From Kitagawia praeruptora (taxonomy: Eukaryota > Streptophyta > Magnoliopsida > Apiales > Apiaceae): a stretch of 64,000 nucleotides of DNA. Shown piece by piece: positions 1 to 9,500 of this stretch (within the stretch, counting starts at the first letter, position 1; each line of letters opens with the position of its first letter). The stretch is from positions 128,164,001 through 128,228,000 of the forward strand of contig CM075351.1 in NCBI GenBank assembly GCA_037693485.1, given 5' to 3'. A program made the translations under genes and the position numbers. A model generated the notes under the pieces. The model was given only the letters and a program-made list of their open reading frames with translations. It was not told the origin of the DNA and made no database searches.

Positions 1-760
1 TTCCAGAAGTCAAAGAATTCCCTCCTATCGTATCTCAGGAGGGGGATGTCCGTCGCAGAAGGCCTCCAGGGGTTTGCCTGGATATAAGGACCCTTCTTAG
101 GCACCAAGGGCGCGCCCTAAGGTGGAAAGATGGGGACTTTTTGGTGTGTGCTTTGGGAGCTCTGTTCCTGTAGCCAATGGGCGCGTCCTCATTGGGGAAC
201 TTTGGAGTAATCCTGCACTTTGCACCCAAAAGCTCTGGATCACCTGTCCTGCTATCTGGTGGGTGCTTCTCATTCGGGGGACAGGGATGCGTTCTGCACT
301 TAGGGTAAACCACGGCTATACCTGCATCCTTGAAATCAAGAAATAGCTGGTAGCGGATAGGACTAGTCCTCGACGGGGGAAGTTTCCTTATCCGTGAAGT
401 CTTGAGATCCTGGATGAGCCTTGGGCCTTTGTGGTTAGGCCTCATAGTAGAACATTCCGGAAGCTGGTCCGTTATCCAAGCCCATTTGGGTTTCTTGCTC
501 TCCAATAACTACGTCTGGCTTGATCCTCTATAAATATAGAGGTACGTAGGCAAATTGAGGGGTTGGAAGTCGAGAGCTCTGAAATAGCCGCCACTAACCC
601 TAGCAATCTCAGCCACCAATTCATCACAACCACCACACTCCGGCGACTCATCCGGCGAAGAACCATCATCATAGATCTTGATTCCGGCGACAGACCTCAA
701 ACTTTGTTGTTACCAAATTCCTCCGTCAACATTATCCATAAAACAAGCTTCCGAAAGAAA
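1..760 (+). repeat. LTR-like fragment, probably from a Ty3/gypsy element
   Basis: There is no convincing protein here. A TATA-like stretch (CTATAAATATAG near 528) is followed by a tacgtaggca motif and a CCCTAGC-containing leader. The same order (TATA box, tacgtaggca, ccctagc) occurs in the LTR of the Tat-lineage element further right (47079-57708, read on the minus strand), so I infer the R/U5 part of a related LTR on the plus strand. The start lies outside the window and the end is not defined; a possible CA end is near 731. Open frames on both strands look like chance. Confidence 0.3.
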
Positions 761-1073
761 CACATGTTCTACTCTACTAGACAACTTTGGGGCGACATCG
801 ACCAATATATTCACAATTGTTCGTTTTAAGTGCCTTGGCTAACTTCAACTATTACCCGAAAGCAGTAAGCGTAGAGGCATGGGATGAATAAATTGAGTAT
901 ATTCTAGCTTGTAGCCAGCATAACATTAAATATTAGCAACACAATATCAAAACAAGACATGGCATGATGGTCAAAAAATTATAACAATAAGACAATTCAT
1001 GTTTGTAAATATAAGCTAGGTCTACCTAAATAATTATATCAAACACTTACGAAAAAATAATTATGTGGGGAGC

Positions 1074-1092
1074 GAGAGAGAGAGAGAGAGAG
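1074..1092. repeat. GA microsatellite
   Basis: About nine GA repeats. The flanks (1093-1215) look like leader or exon debris with no frame I can support. The stretch 760-1070 shows nothing recognisable. Confidence 0.8.
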
Positions 1093-1225
1093 ACCAGATA
1101 CGGGTTTGAGAGGCTGATCGACGGAGCTAACTGAGATTACTCTGCCGGCGACCCATCGGAGCTGATCCAAAACGCCCATCTCTCTCTTTCACGAAACTCA
1201 ATGGCCTTGCTATCCTTTTACGGAG

Positions 1226-1830
1226 TACTTTCTATTTTTCGCTTTAAAAATCGGCGATTAATTCGATTAATCGGTCGATTAATCGCTAGATGGGTGGTTT
1301 CCGTCTTGATTAAGCGGAAATCGGGTTAAAGAGCGGTTTTTCAGAAAATCAGTCAAGAATCGGTCGAGATGGTGATTAATCGGCTGAGACTGTCAAATAT
1401 CGGAAAAATCGGTCAAACTTAAAAAAAATATTATAAAAAATCATTTTTTTAAAAAAACAATAATTCATAAAAGTAAAATAAATGACTTTAAATTCCTGAT
1501 TTTAAAAACTCATTTTAATTTTAAACTCAATTTAAGTAATTAAATTTGAGAAAATTAAGTAGTAGTAAGTAATAAAACTCATTTTAAGTATTTAAATTTG
1601 TTAAAATGTACTACTACTAAATATATTGACTAATAAATTATGATTTATTTTGCAATATTTTATGGTAAATTATTTGTTGGTGTGTAAATATAATTATTTA
1701 TTTATTTATTAAATTAAATTATTTCCGACTAATGCTCCGATTAATCATTCCGATTAATAACCGATTATCCGATTAATCGCTATAAGGTGCCATCACCGAC
1801 TAATACTGATTCCCGCTTTTTAGAACACTG
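1226..1830. repeat. AT-rich interspersed repeat with GATTAATCGG motifs
   Basis: The ends are rich in variants of GATTAATCGG and its complement, and the middle is A/T-rich without coding potential. Similar motif-rich segments occur near 22650-22900, 23490-23925 and 28500-28735, where the outer ends read GGTTSTAAAAAT and its complement. That suggests a non-autonomous TIR element family. No clean target duplication is visible for this copy. Confidence 0.55.
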
Positions 1831-1984
1831 CCAGTTTTAATCATTTTTTAATCTTTGTTTCTATATATGTTTTAAAACTTTAAGGTCTCAGAATAAAAAA
1901 AATATAATTCGGTTTAAATTTTAATAAACAAGATGATTATTACAAATTTAGTTATTACAGATTTTGTTGGTAATAAATAATAAT

Positions 1985-3085
1985 ACACCAAGTGATTAGT
2001 GGGTGTTGGCCCTCAATATCACAATTTGGAGATAAAAGGCCTTCAATATCACTTTCTCAAAATATGGTCATGTATACCACAAAATAGGGGTGTTCGCGGG
2101 TCGGGTTGGCCAGGTTGATGACGTTTTTGCAACCCGACCCAATTAAATCGGTTTCAAAATTTTTAACCCAACCAGTAAAAAATAATTTTATAACCCAACC
2201 CTACCCATTATATATCGGTTTGGGTTGGGTTGGTTCGGTTTGAATGGGTTAAATAATTTTATAAAAAAAATTAAAGTACGCAACGTAAAGCTCATTTTGA
2301 GAACTTAAGTAAAATTAAATTATGTGTAACCTAAGATTTTATTGTTAATATTTAATTTAATTATTGTTATAATTTTAGTAATGTAAATTACATCGTAAAT
2401 CATATGCATACACGCCATATGTAATCATACATTTATAAAAAAAATTATATTAAATTATAAAATAAAAATTATATATTAGATCGGGTTGAGTTGGGTTGGG
2501 TTGGCCGAAAAAATATAAAACCCATACCCAACCCATTTAAATCGGTTTGAAAATTTTCTAACCCAATCAAGTATCGAGTTTTTTTAATCGGTTTGAACGG
2601 CCGAAAAAAGGGTCAGGTTGGATCGGTTTGATCGATTTGGTGAACTCATGAACACCCCTACCACAAAATAACGCTACATCGTGTAGGGTTTAGGATTTTT
2701 ACACCAAACGCTACATCGTGTAGCGTTTAGGGTGTTGGGTTTTCTTTATTGGGCCTCAAAACTTTAGATAAGTGTTGGGTTTTCTTTATTGGGCCTCAAA
2801 ACTTTAGATAATCTAACGTTAGGGATGACACTACATCATGTAGCGTTAGGGTAACAGTTGTTCCCACATGGGTTTGCTTATTTGAGCATGGAAAATGCTA
2901 CATAAAGTAACGTTATCCCTAAAAAAATTGTGAAAACGCTACATCGTGTGGCGTTACCTCCTTTTGAGTGTAAACACTACACGGTGTAGTGTTATAGTGT
3001 GGTATATGGAGCCATTTTTTCAGATTGTGATATTTGGGACATTATTTCTTAAAATTGTGGTATTTGGGGCATTTTCTCGTGATTA
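1985..3085. mobile_element. Non-autonomous TIR element with internal small palindromes
   Basis: About 90 bp at the left end (from ~1990: ccctcaatatcacaattt and onward to gtataccaca) match, imperfectly and inverted, the right end (~3000-3080). No protein is encoded. Between the ends lie six copies of a ~21-bp near-palindrome with core CGCTACATCGTGTAGCG at about 2670, 2706, 2827, 2893, 2934 and 2972. A ~42-bp direct duplication (gtgttgggttttctttattg and following) sits at about 2731-2814. A hAT-like element is nested inside. The superfamily is not clear. Confidence 0.55.
2085..2660. mobile_element. Non-autonomous hAT-type element
   Basis: Perfect 11-bp terminal inverted repeats TAGGGGTGTTC / GAACACCCCTA are flanked by an 8-bp direct repeat CCACAAAA (2077-2084 and 2661-2668). 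An 8-bp target duplication and a TAGGG-type terminus are typical of the hAT superfamily. The interior is A/T-rich with many GGGTTGGGT / CGGTTTG motifs and no open frame, so it depends on a transposase from elsewhere. It sits inside the larger TIR element at 1985-3085 and is therefore younger. Confidence 0.8.
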
Positions 3086-3640
3086 GTTTATCTGGAGTTC
3101 TAAATATTCTTCTTTTTCTTGTACAAAATAAAACAATTCAAAAAATGAGACTTTAACAATATGCTAAAAAGGGATAACAATTATTCTTTTTAGCATTTTT
3201 ATAGGGCTATTGAGATTTTTAGCTAGCCTTGAAAATGAAATACTTTGGGGACATTTTCTTGTATTTATTTTTCTAGATGGATTAGTTTCTTTCTTGCAAA
3301 TGACTTTCTGATCTCTAATATGGTTTATTTTAAACAAGAATCATTACAATTTTATTATGTTGGGACACTTTGGTACGACATTATAATTAGTTAAATCAGA
3401 CATCACAAATAAATCAAATCTGAACAGACAATAAATAAATATATAAAAATTAATCTATTAGTTCTTCGAAAGAATTCAAGATATCTATTTACATATCTTC
3501 TACAGTATATGATAATCTGTACATGTTATCCAGTATTCCACCCAGACTGTGGAGCTTCCATTTTTAGCTACAGAAAATGCAGACCTGTACAATTGTTTTA
3601 ACTCTTAATGCTTCAACTTCCCAATCTTCAGCACTAAACC
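3086..3640. other. Non-coding AT-rich stretch
   Basis: I see no gene, no clear repeat and no structured RNA here. Confidence 0.5.
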
Positions 3641-3648
3641 AACACTAG

Positions 3649-3890
3649 TATGATTCCTTGTAATACCAAGAAAAACGCAGCAGCACAAATCTTAATTCTT
3701 GCAGGTGCACCTTCAGGTACAGTAAGAATGACATCCTGTATATCAGGAAAAACAAACAGTAAGCAAATTATATTAAAATTTGTAAAATTAGTTGCGAGAA
3801 CATTCTTAACTTACGTCTCCAACAGTAAATCTGTCAGTTATATTCAGTGATGGTAACAACCATTCTGATGAAAAGATTGGAGGATTTTGA
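3649..3890 (-). pseudogene. Possible terminal exons of an unidentified gene
   Basis: On the minus strand, a segment reading FSSEWLLPSLNITDRFTVGD (about 3814-3870) is followed by a GTAAGTT donor, a short AT-rich intron ending in ATACAG (about 3735-3812), and a terminal exon starting DVILTVPEGAPARIKI. That exon ends with a hydrophobic segment (CAAAFFLVLQGIILVLV) and a stop near 3648. The splice signals and the C-terminal membrane-like segment make it look like a real 3' end. The frame just upstream meets stops, so it is partial or dead. I do not recognise the family. A second weak exon-like segment (MEFSRVQSADGFPQ followed by a GT) lies near 4340-4400. Confidence 0.3.
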
Positions 3891-4499
3891 ATTTCGTCAC
3901 CTCAAGGGAACAATGCTAAACATTAACGATATGTCCACGCACTTGCTGCATAAGAAATAAACCAGCCTATATTTTTTAAACTCTCTAGGTAAATGTCAAA
4001 GAACAGACATATGTACTACTTCCCCTATGATGTTTAATACACTAATACAAGCTCTGAAAGTTACGTAGCACCAAATTATAACTCTCCTTCCATTCCTCAG
4101 TATACAATCTATAGGTGAGAATAAATTTCCAACATAGTATATTTGTCTGCCCGCCAGGTTAGAGCATCTGTTTATGCTCTGCTGGTTGAATACATTATGA
4201 CTTATGAGAAACTCAATTATTAAGACTGAACGTGTCAAAGGAATTCACACTCAATGAATTCCCCCTAAAATATTGAGTTGTCATTATATCAGTTGTAGTA
4301 AGCTATTACTTGTAAGGGTAGTCTCTAAGTCTCTAACCTGAGGAAAACCGTCTGCAGATTGGACCCGACTAAATTCCATTGTGAGATTCACAGACCTCCA
4401 TTTGAGTTGAGATTATCTTCAAACAATTAATAACGATTTAAGTCATAAATATGTTTTATAATTCCAATCAAATAGCACAGGTAGTTCAAATTATATTTC

Positions 4500-4921
4500 A
4501 AGTAAATACACCCAAGCACATCTCTACATGGCTCTACTAATTGTGATAAATCATTACATAGTATTCTTTCTATACTGGCCAGCATATCATAGTAATTACT
4601 AATTATTAGATTGATACAGTATTATATCTTCGAAACAAAAAACTTTAACTTCGCTTATTTATCTATTAGAAGATAAATTATAAATATTTCCATATGCACT
4701 TGGTCCATTGTTTATATTTGGTGCCTTCTTATGCATGTTTTCGTACCAGTTAATTTCCTCTACCAAGATGCACCTAACTTAGGGTTTATTTAAGAAGGTG
4801 GAGAAATCAGAACTCATGATTATCCAAAATGTAAAAGTAAAAGTAAAACTGCAAGCTTTGCTGTTATACTGATATCCAGCAGCCCAGAGTCGGAAGAAAT
4901 TGTTAAACAGAGATGTGGAAT
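4500..4921 (-). repeat. Third copy of galactosyltransferase-associated intron sequence (left part)
   Basis: This stretch aligns directly with 31990-32200 and, inverted, with 30240-30420. Shared landmarks are the ATAAATCA-TACAT-GTATTCTTTC segment and the ATATCCAGCAGCC segment. The homology resumes on the far side of the Athila element at about 16535-16830. No galactosyltransferase exon is recognisable in this copy. It could be intron sequence of a dead gene copy or an interspersed repeat that also sits in that gene's intron. Confidence 0.5.
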
Positions 4922-5029
4922 CCTACCGGGTAGCTCAAGTGGTAAGGACGAATTTGAGATTGTGTTATTAGGCGCGCACGGTCTCGGGTTCAATTCCCCA
5001 CAAGAGCAATACGGATTTAAGTGGGTGGC
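4922..5029 (+). repeat. tRNA-derived SINE-like head, split by the Athila insertion
   Basis: GGGTAGCTCAAGTGG resembles a pol III box A and GGTCTCGGGTTCAATTCCC contains a box B. The spacing (~55 nt start to start) and the lack of a cloverleaf argue against a functional tRNA gene and for a tRNA-related SINE. The sequence runs up to GTGGC, the target site of the Athila element, and should continue after 16500. The SINE 3' end and its own target duplication are not clear. Confidence 0.55.
5025..5029. other. Target-site duplication GTGGC (left)
   Basis: Five bases directly before the 5' LTR, repeated at 16496-16500 directly after the 3' LTR. A 5-bp duplication is the norm for Ty3/gypsy integrases. 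Confidence 0.95.
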
Positions 5030-6430
5030 TGATAAGTGGGTATTTTATCTACTTAGAACGTTTCCATTTGGCTTAAAACGATGGTTTGTACTTGAGTTGT
5101 GGTATTTTTGATCTCTTTTAAGGGTATTGTGCAGGGAAATCAATCACAGGTGTTAGAGGAACGAAGCGTAGCAATCGAAGTGCAAAACGGAGTCAAATTC
5201 AAGAAAAGGAAAAATGATGTTGCTGGACAGTAGCTACGGCGCCGCGTCGCCGTGTTTGTACTGGGGGACGGCGCCGCATCGCCGTAGGGAAGGTCCTGGC
5301 GCCGCGTCGCCGAGTTTGTGCTTGAGGACGGCGCCGCGTCTCCGTCTCGTCTGACCCGATTCCTGATTTGTTTTGGGGGATTTAAAAATAAAAAAAAACA
5401 TTCTTCTATTTACTAGCACCTGGAGGCCCATATAAGGAAAGAAAAGAAAACCCTAGAGAGGAGGTGACAGCTTGTTTTTTGTACGTAGTTTTTTTTAGCA
5501 CAACAAAGAAGGAAGAAGATAGTTCCCAATTTTATTCTTGTATTCTTCCTAGTTGTGGATGCTTAACCTTGGTGTATTCTAAAAAACCTTTGATATTTAT
5601 CTCAGTCTTTATTCGTTTCTTTCTATCATGTTTCCATTGGAACCCATGATGATGATTAGTTCGATCATGAACTAATTCGTTGTCATGGGGGTTTAGTGGA
5701 CTTAATCATGAATTCTATGTGTTGAATCTTCTCGATGCCTATAGTGTGATTGATGTGATATCCTATCATGGTTGATTAAATTCGTTATAGGAGAGTAGCT
5801 AACTCCTGTAATTGTGTGTTAATTCTTGTTGAAGCGAAAGTGGAAATAAGAGTTTAGAACTTGCCATGTTAGCGTAGGTTTATGCGTGATAATATCATTC
5901 GTAATTAGTGTCATAACTCTAATCGTTTTATGACGACTATGTGATCAATTGAATGCTTGCACCTCAACCATTATGTTTTATTCTTTATAGACATATGAAG
6001 ACTTGGCATAATCGGAAGACTAAATGATTTCTATCTTTATTGTGGATATTGTTTAGGATGGTATTTGTGTAACGGAAGTTGGCTTATATCAGTTTTGTGT
6101 GTTCGATCAGGTGTTAATAAATCACATGAACAAGGCTAGGGATTTGGAGACCATAGATGGATTGTTTAAAGAAACTAAATTCCCATGTTTTATTTGCATA
6201 AGTAATTCAACATAAATCTCAGTTCAAGCAGTTGATAATTAGTTATAAATCTTAGATAAATTTTAGTGATAATAACAATCCACCTATTTATTTGTTTAGC
6301 ATCGGAAAACAATCATACATTGGTGAGTGAGTTAGCTAGACAATACAACGAGTCCCTGTAGGAACGAACCTTATTTGCTATCTGTATTACTTGAGATCAC
6401 GTGCACTTGCGTGTTGAGTTGGTCATAACA
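5030..6430 (+). repeat. 5' LTR of the Athila-like element
   Basis: Starts TGATAAGTGG and ends GGTCATAACA (TG...CA). It contains a TATA-like CATATAAGG near 5430, a plausible core promoter for the genomic RNA, and four GC-rich GGCGCCGCGTCGCCG-type blocks at 5235-5348. Short open frames inside it are repeated in the other LTR and are not genes. Confidence 0.95.
5235..5348. repeat. GC-rich dyad modules in the 5' LTR
   Basis: Two paired blocks with cores GGCGCCGCGTCGCCG and GGCGCCGCATCGCCG, separated by TGTTTGTACTGGGGGAC-like spacers. Related pairs occur inside the gag-pol frame (8037-8088, inverted), in the spacer after pol (12190-12240, inverted) and in the 3' LTR (15300-15413). Confidence 0.85.
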
Positions 6431-6436
6431 AGTTTT

Positions 6437-6454
6437 TGGCGCCGCTGCCGGGGA
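6437..6454 (+). other. Primer-binding site
   Basis: TGGCGCCGCTGCCGGGGA starts six bases after the 5' LTR. It is close to the complement of a plant tRNA-Asp 3' end (TGGCGCC then TGCCGGGG), the usual primer for Athila elements. One position differs from the sequence I expect (C where T is usual). Confidence 0.8.
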
Positions 6455-6570
6455 CGCGGTTTTATTTTGTTTAGTTTCAATATTTGCCATCAGTGGTCAT
6501 TGAATTTCGGTGACTAGGACGTTTTCATAAAATTTCTTGTTGGTGAATTTCAGGTACTTGTTGAGAGTTT

Positions 6571-9500
6571 ATGCGTACACGAGCTCGTGCACGTAGAGAC
6601 GAACTAGCACGTACAGAAGAACTAGCTAGGAGAAGACTTGATTTCGGGTTAGAAGACAATCTTGAAGCAAAGGAAGTTATGGCAAATCAAGAACAAGCAG
6701 CGAAGGCTTTGAGTGAATTCTCTCAGCCGAAAGTGGAGGACATCCATACTAGCATTGTTCGCCCAGCTATAGGGTCTAACAATTTCGAGCTAAGGCCAAA
6801 CATCATTCAGATGATTCAGAACACAGTCCAGTTTGGGGGTAGTCCTGCTGAAGATCCCAATGCTCATATTAGGGACTTTCTTGAGATCTGTGACACCTTC
6901 AAATTCAACGGAGTTACAGATGACGCAATCAGATTGAGGCTATTTCCCTTCTCTCTTAAGGATAAAGCCAAGAGTTGGTTACATTCTATGCCATCAGGTT
7001 CTATTACAACTTGGGCAGACTGTGCTCAAAAGTTCTTGACCAAGTATTTCTCCATGGCGAAGACAGCAGCTTACAGGAATGCCATTTCTCAGTTTGCTCA
7101 GCATTCCCAGGAATCTTTGGGAGAAGCTTGGGAGAGGTACAAGGAGATATTGGCACGTTGTCCTCATCATGGAATGCCGGATTGGATGATAATCAGCAAT
7201 TTCTATAACGGGTTGGGAGCTCAGTCCCGGCCTATGTTAGATGCAGCTTCTGGAGGTGCGCTATGGGCAAAAAGCTATGAGGATGCTTATAATCTGATTG
7301 AAATGATGTCGGCCAATGAGTTTCAGAATCCTACTCAACGCTTGCCACCTGCTAAAGTGGCCGGAGTTCTTGACTTGGATGCAGCTACTGCTATTGCTGC
7401 CCAACTCAAAGCGTTGACAATGAAGGTAGATTCCCTTTCTAATCTTGGTACTAACCAGGTTGCTATGGTGTGTGAATTGTGTGCAGGGGCACATGACACA
7501 AATATGTGTGCTATCTCAGCTGAATCCGCACAATTTGTTGGAAATTTTCAAAGATCTCAGCAACCAGTGCCACAATTTTATCATCCCAACAATCGGAATC
7601 ATCCTAACTTCAGTTGGAGCAACAATCAGGGAGGTGCTCAGCAACCACATAATCAGCAGTTCAATGCAAGGCCAAGTAATCAGAACTATCAACCACCACC
7701 TTATGCTCCAAGGCAACCATTCAATCCACCGGGGTTTCAACCATCTCAAGGAACTTCATTGAATCAGTCTGAGAAGTCGGAATTGGAAGAGCTTCGAATG
7801 ATGTATAAGAGTCAGGCAGTGTCATTGAAAACTCTAGAGAATCAAATTGGCCAGCTAGCCAATGCTTTGTTGAACCGTCAACCAGGAACGCTTCCGAGTG
7901 ACACAGAGGTAAATCCAGGCAAGAAAGATCAAAAGGAACAGGTTCAGGCAATAACATTACGATCAGGAAGAAGTCTACAAGGTCAGAACGAAGAAAAAGC
8001 AACCGAGGAAAAAAATGAAAATTCTGAGCAGACCATACGGCGCCGCGGCGCCGCCCCACAATACAAAATCGGCGACGCGTCGCCGTGCTCTCTGGAGAAA
8101 AAAACTGAATTTTCAGTTGAGGTCGAATCTGGTTCTGATTTGCTTCCTAATGCTACTCCTTCAACTCCTATCATTCACAAGAGTGTTAATTCTCAAAAAG
8201 AAGTAGAAGATAAGGTGTTTCCACCTCCTCCATTCCCAAAACGAATTCAAAGGCAAAAGTTAGACAAGCAATTCGCTAAGTTCTTGGATGTATTCAAGAA
8301 GCTGCAGATTAACATACCATTTGCGGAGGCTCTTGAGCAAATGCCGAGCTATGCGAAGTTCATGAAGGGTATTCTCTCGAAGAAATTGAAACTTGAGGAG
8401 TTAGAGACCGTTGCCTTGACGGAGGAATGTAGTGCCATCTTGCAACAAAAGTTGCCTCCTAAGTTGAAGGATCCTGGAAGCTTCACCATTCCATGCACTA
8501 TTGGAGACCTCTCATTCAGCAAATGTTTGTGTGACTTGGGTGCAAGTATTAATCTCATGCCCTTATCCGTTTTCATGCAACTTGGTCTTCCAGAGCCAAA
8601 GCCCACTACCATGACTCTACAACTTGCTGACCGTTCTGTTACTTATCCGCGAGGGATAGTTGAGGATGTTTTGGTGAAGGTCGACAAGCTTATCTTTCCA
8701 GCCGACTTTGTTATTCTTGACTTCGAGGAAGACAAGAAGATCCCTATCATCTTGGGACGACCATTCTTGGCGACAGGCCGAACTCTTATCGATGTCCAAA
8801 AGGGGGAACTCACTATGAGGGTGCATGATCAAGATGTCACTTTTAATGTTTTCAATGCAATGAAGCTTCCAACTGACGATGAAGAGTGTTTCAAAATTGA
8901 TATGGTCGACAAGGTGGTTAACACCGCAACTCAACACTTGATAAAAGCTGATGTGTTGGAAAGAGTTCTTTCTAATGACTTGGAGGTTGAGACCGAAGAG
9001 GATGAAGAACAATTGCAATATCTTAATGCATCACCATGGAAGAAGTTTCAAAGTTCATTTGAATCATTGGGGTTGTCAGAATTGAAAAAGTCTCATGTTA
9101 GACTTAAGCCATCCATCGAGGAAGCACCTACATTGGAACTTAAGCCATTGCCTGAACATTTAAGGTATGCCTATCTTGGTGATTCTTCTACTTTACCTGT
9201 TATTATATCTTCTCAGCTTTCAGGAATAGAAGAGGAAAAACTATTGCGAATCTTAAGGGAATCCAAATCAGCCATTGGGTGGACTATAGCAGACATCAAG
9301 GGTATCAGTCCGTCGTACTGCATGCACAAAATTCCTTTGGTAGAGGGAGCTAACCCTACAGTTGATAATCAAAGGAGACTGAATCCTGTCATGAAAGAAG
9401 TTGTGAAAAAGGAAATTCTTAAATGGCTTGACGCGGGCATTATCTACCCGATTTCTGATAGCTCTTGGGTGAGTCCGGTACAGTGTGTGCCTAAGAAGGG

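Noticed and set aside
35..505. A 156-codon protein on the minus strand
   Set aside because: Pro/Arg-rich translation without domain similarity in what looks like LTR sequence; probably chance.
4922..4998. A functional tRNA gene
   Set aside because: Boxes A and B are too far apart, no acceptor stem pairs and no anticodon arm can be drawn; a SINE head fits better.
5234..5649. Small open frames in the LTR, repeated at 15299-15714
   Set aside because: They are identical because the LTRs are identical. The antisense one reflects the GC module, and neither has start context or known similarity.
8617..9018. Antisense open frames inside the Athila gag-pol gene
   Set aside because: They are shadows of a strongly coding frame and have no independent signals.
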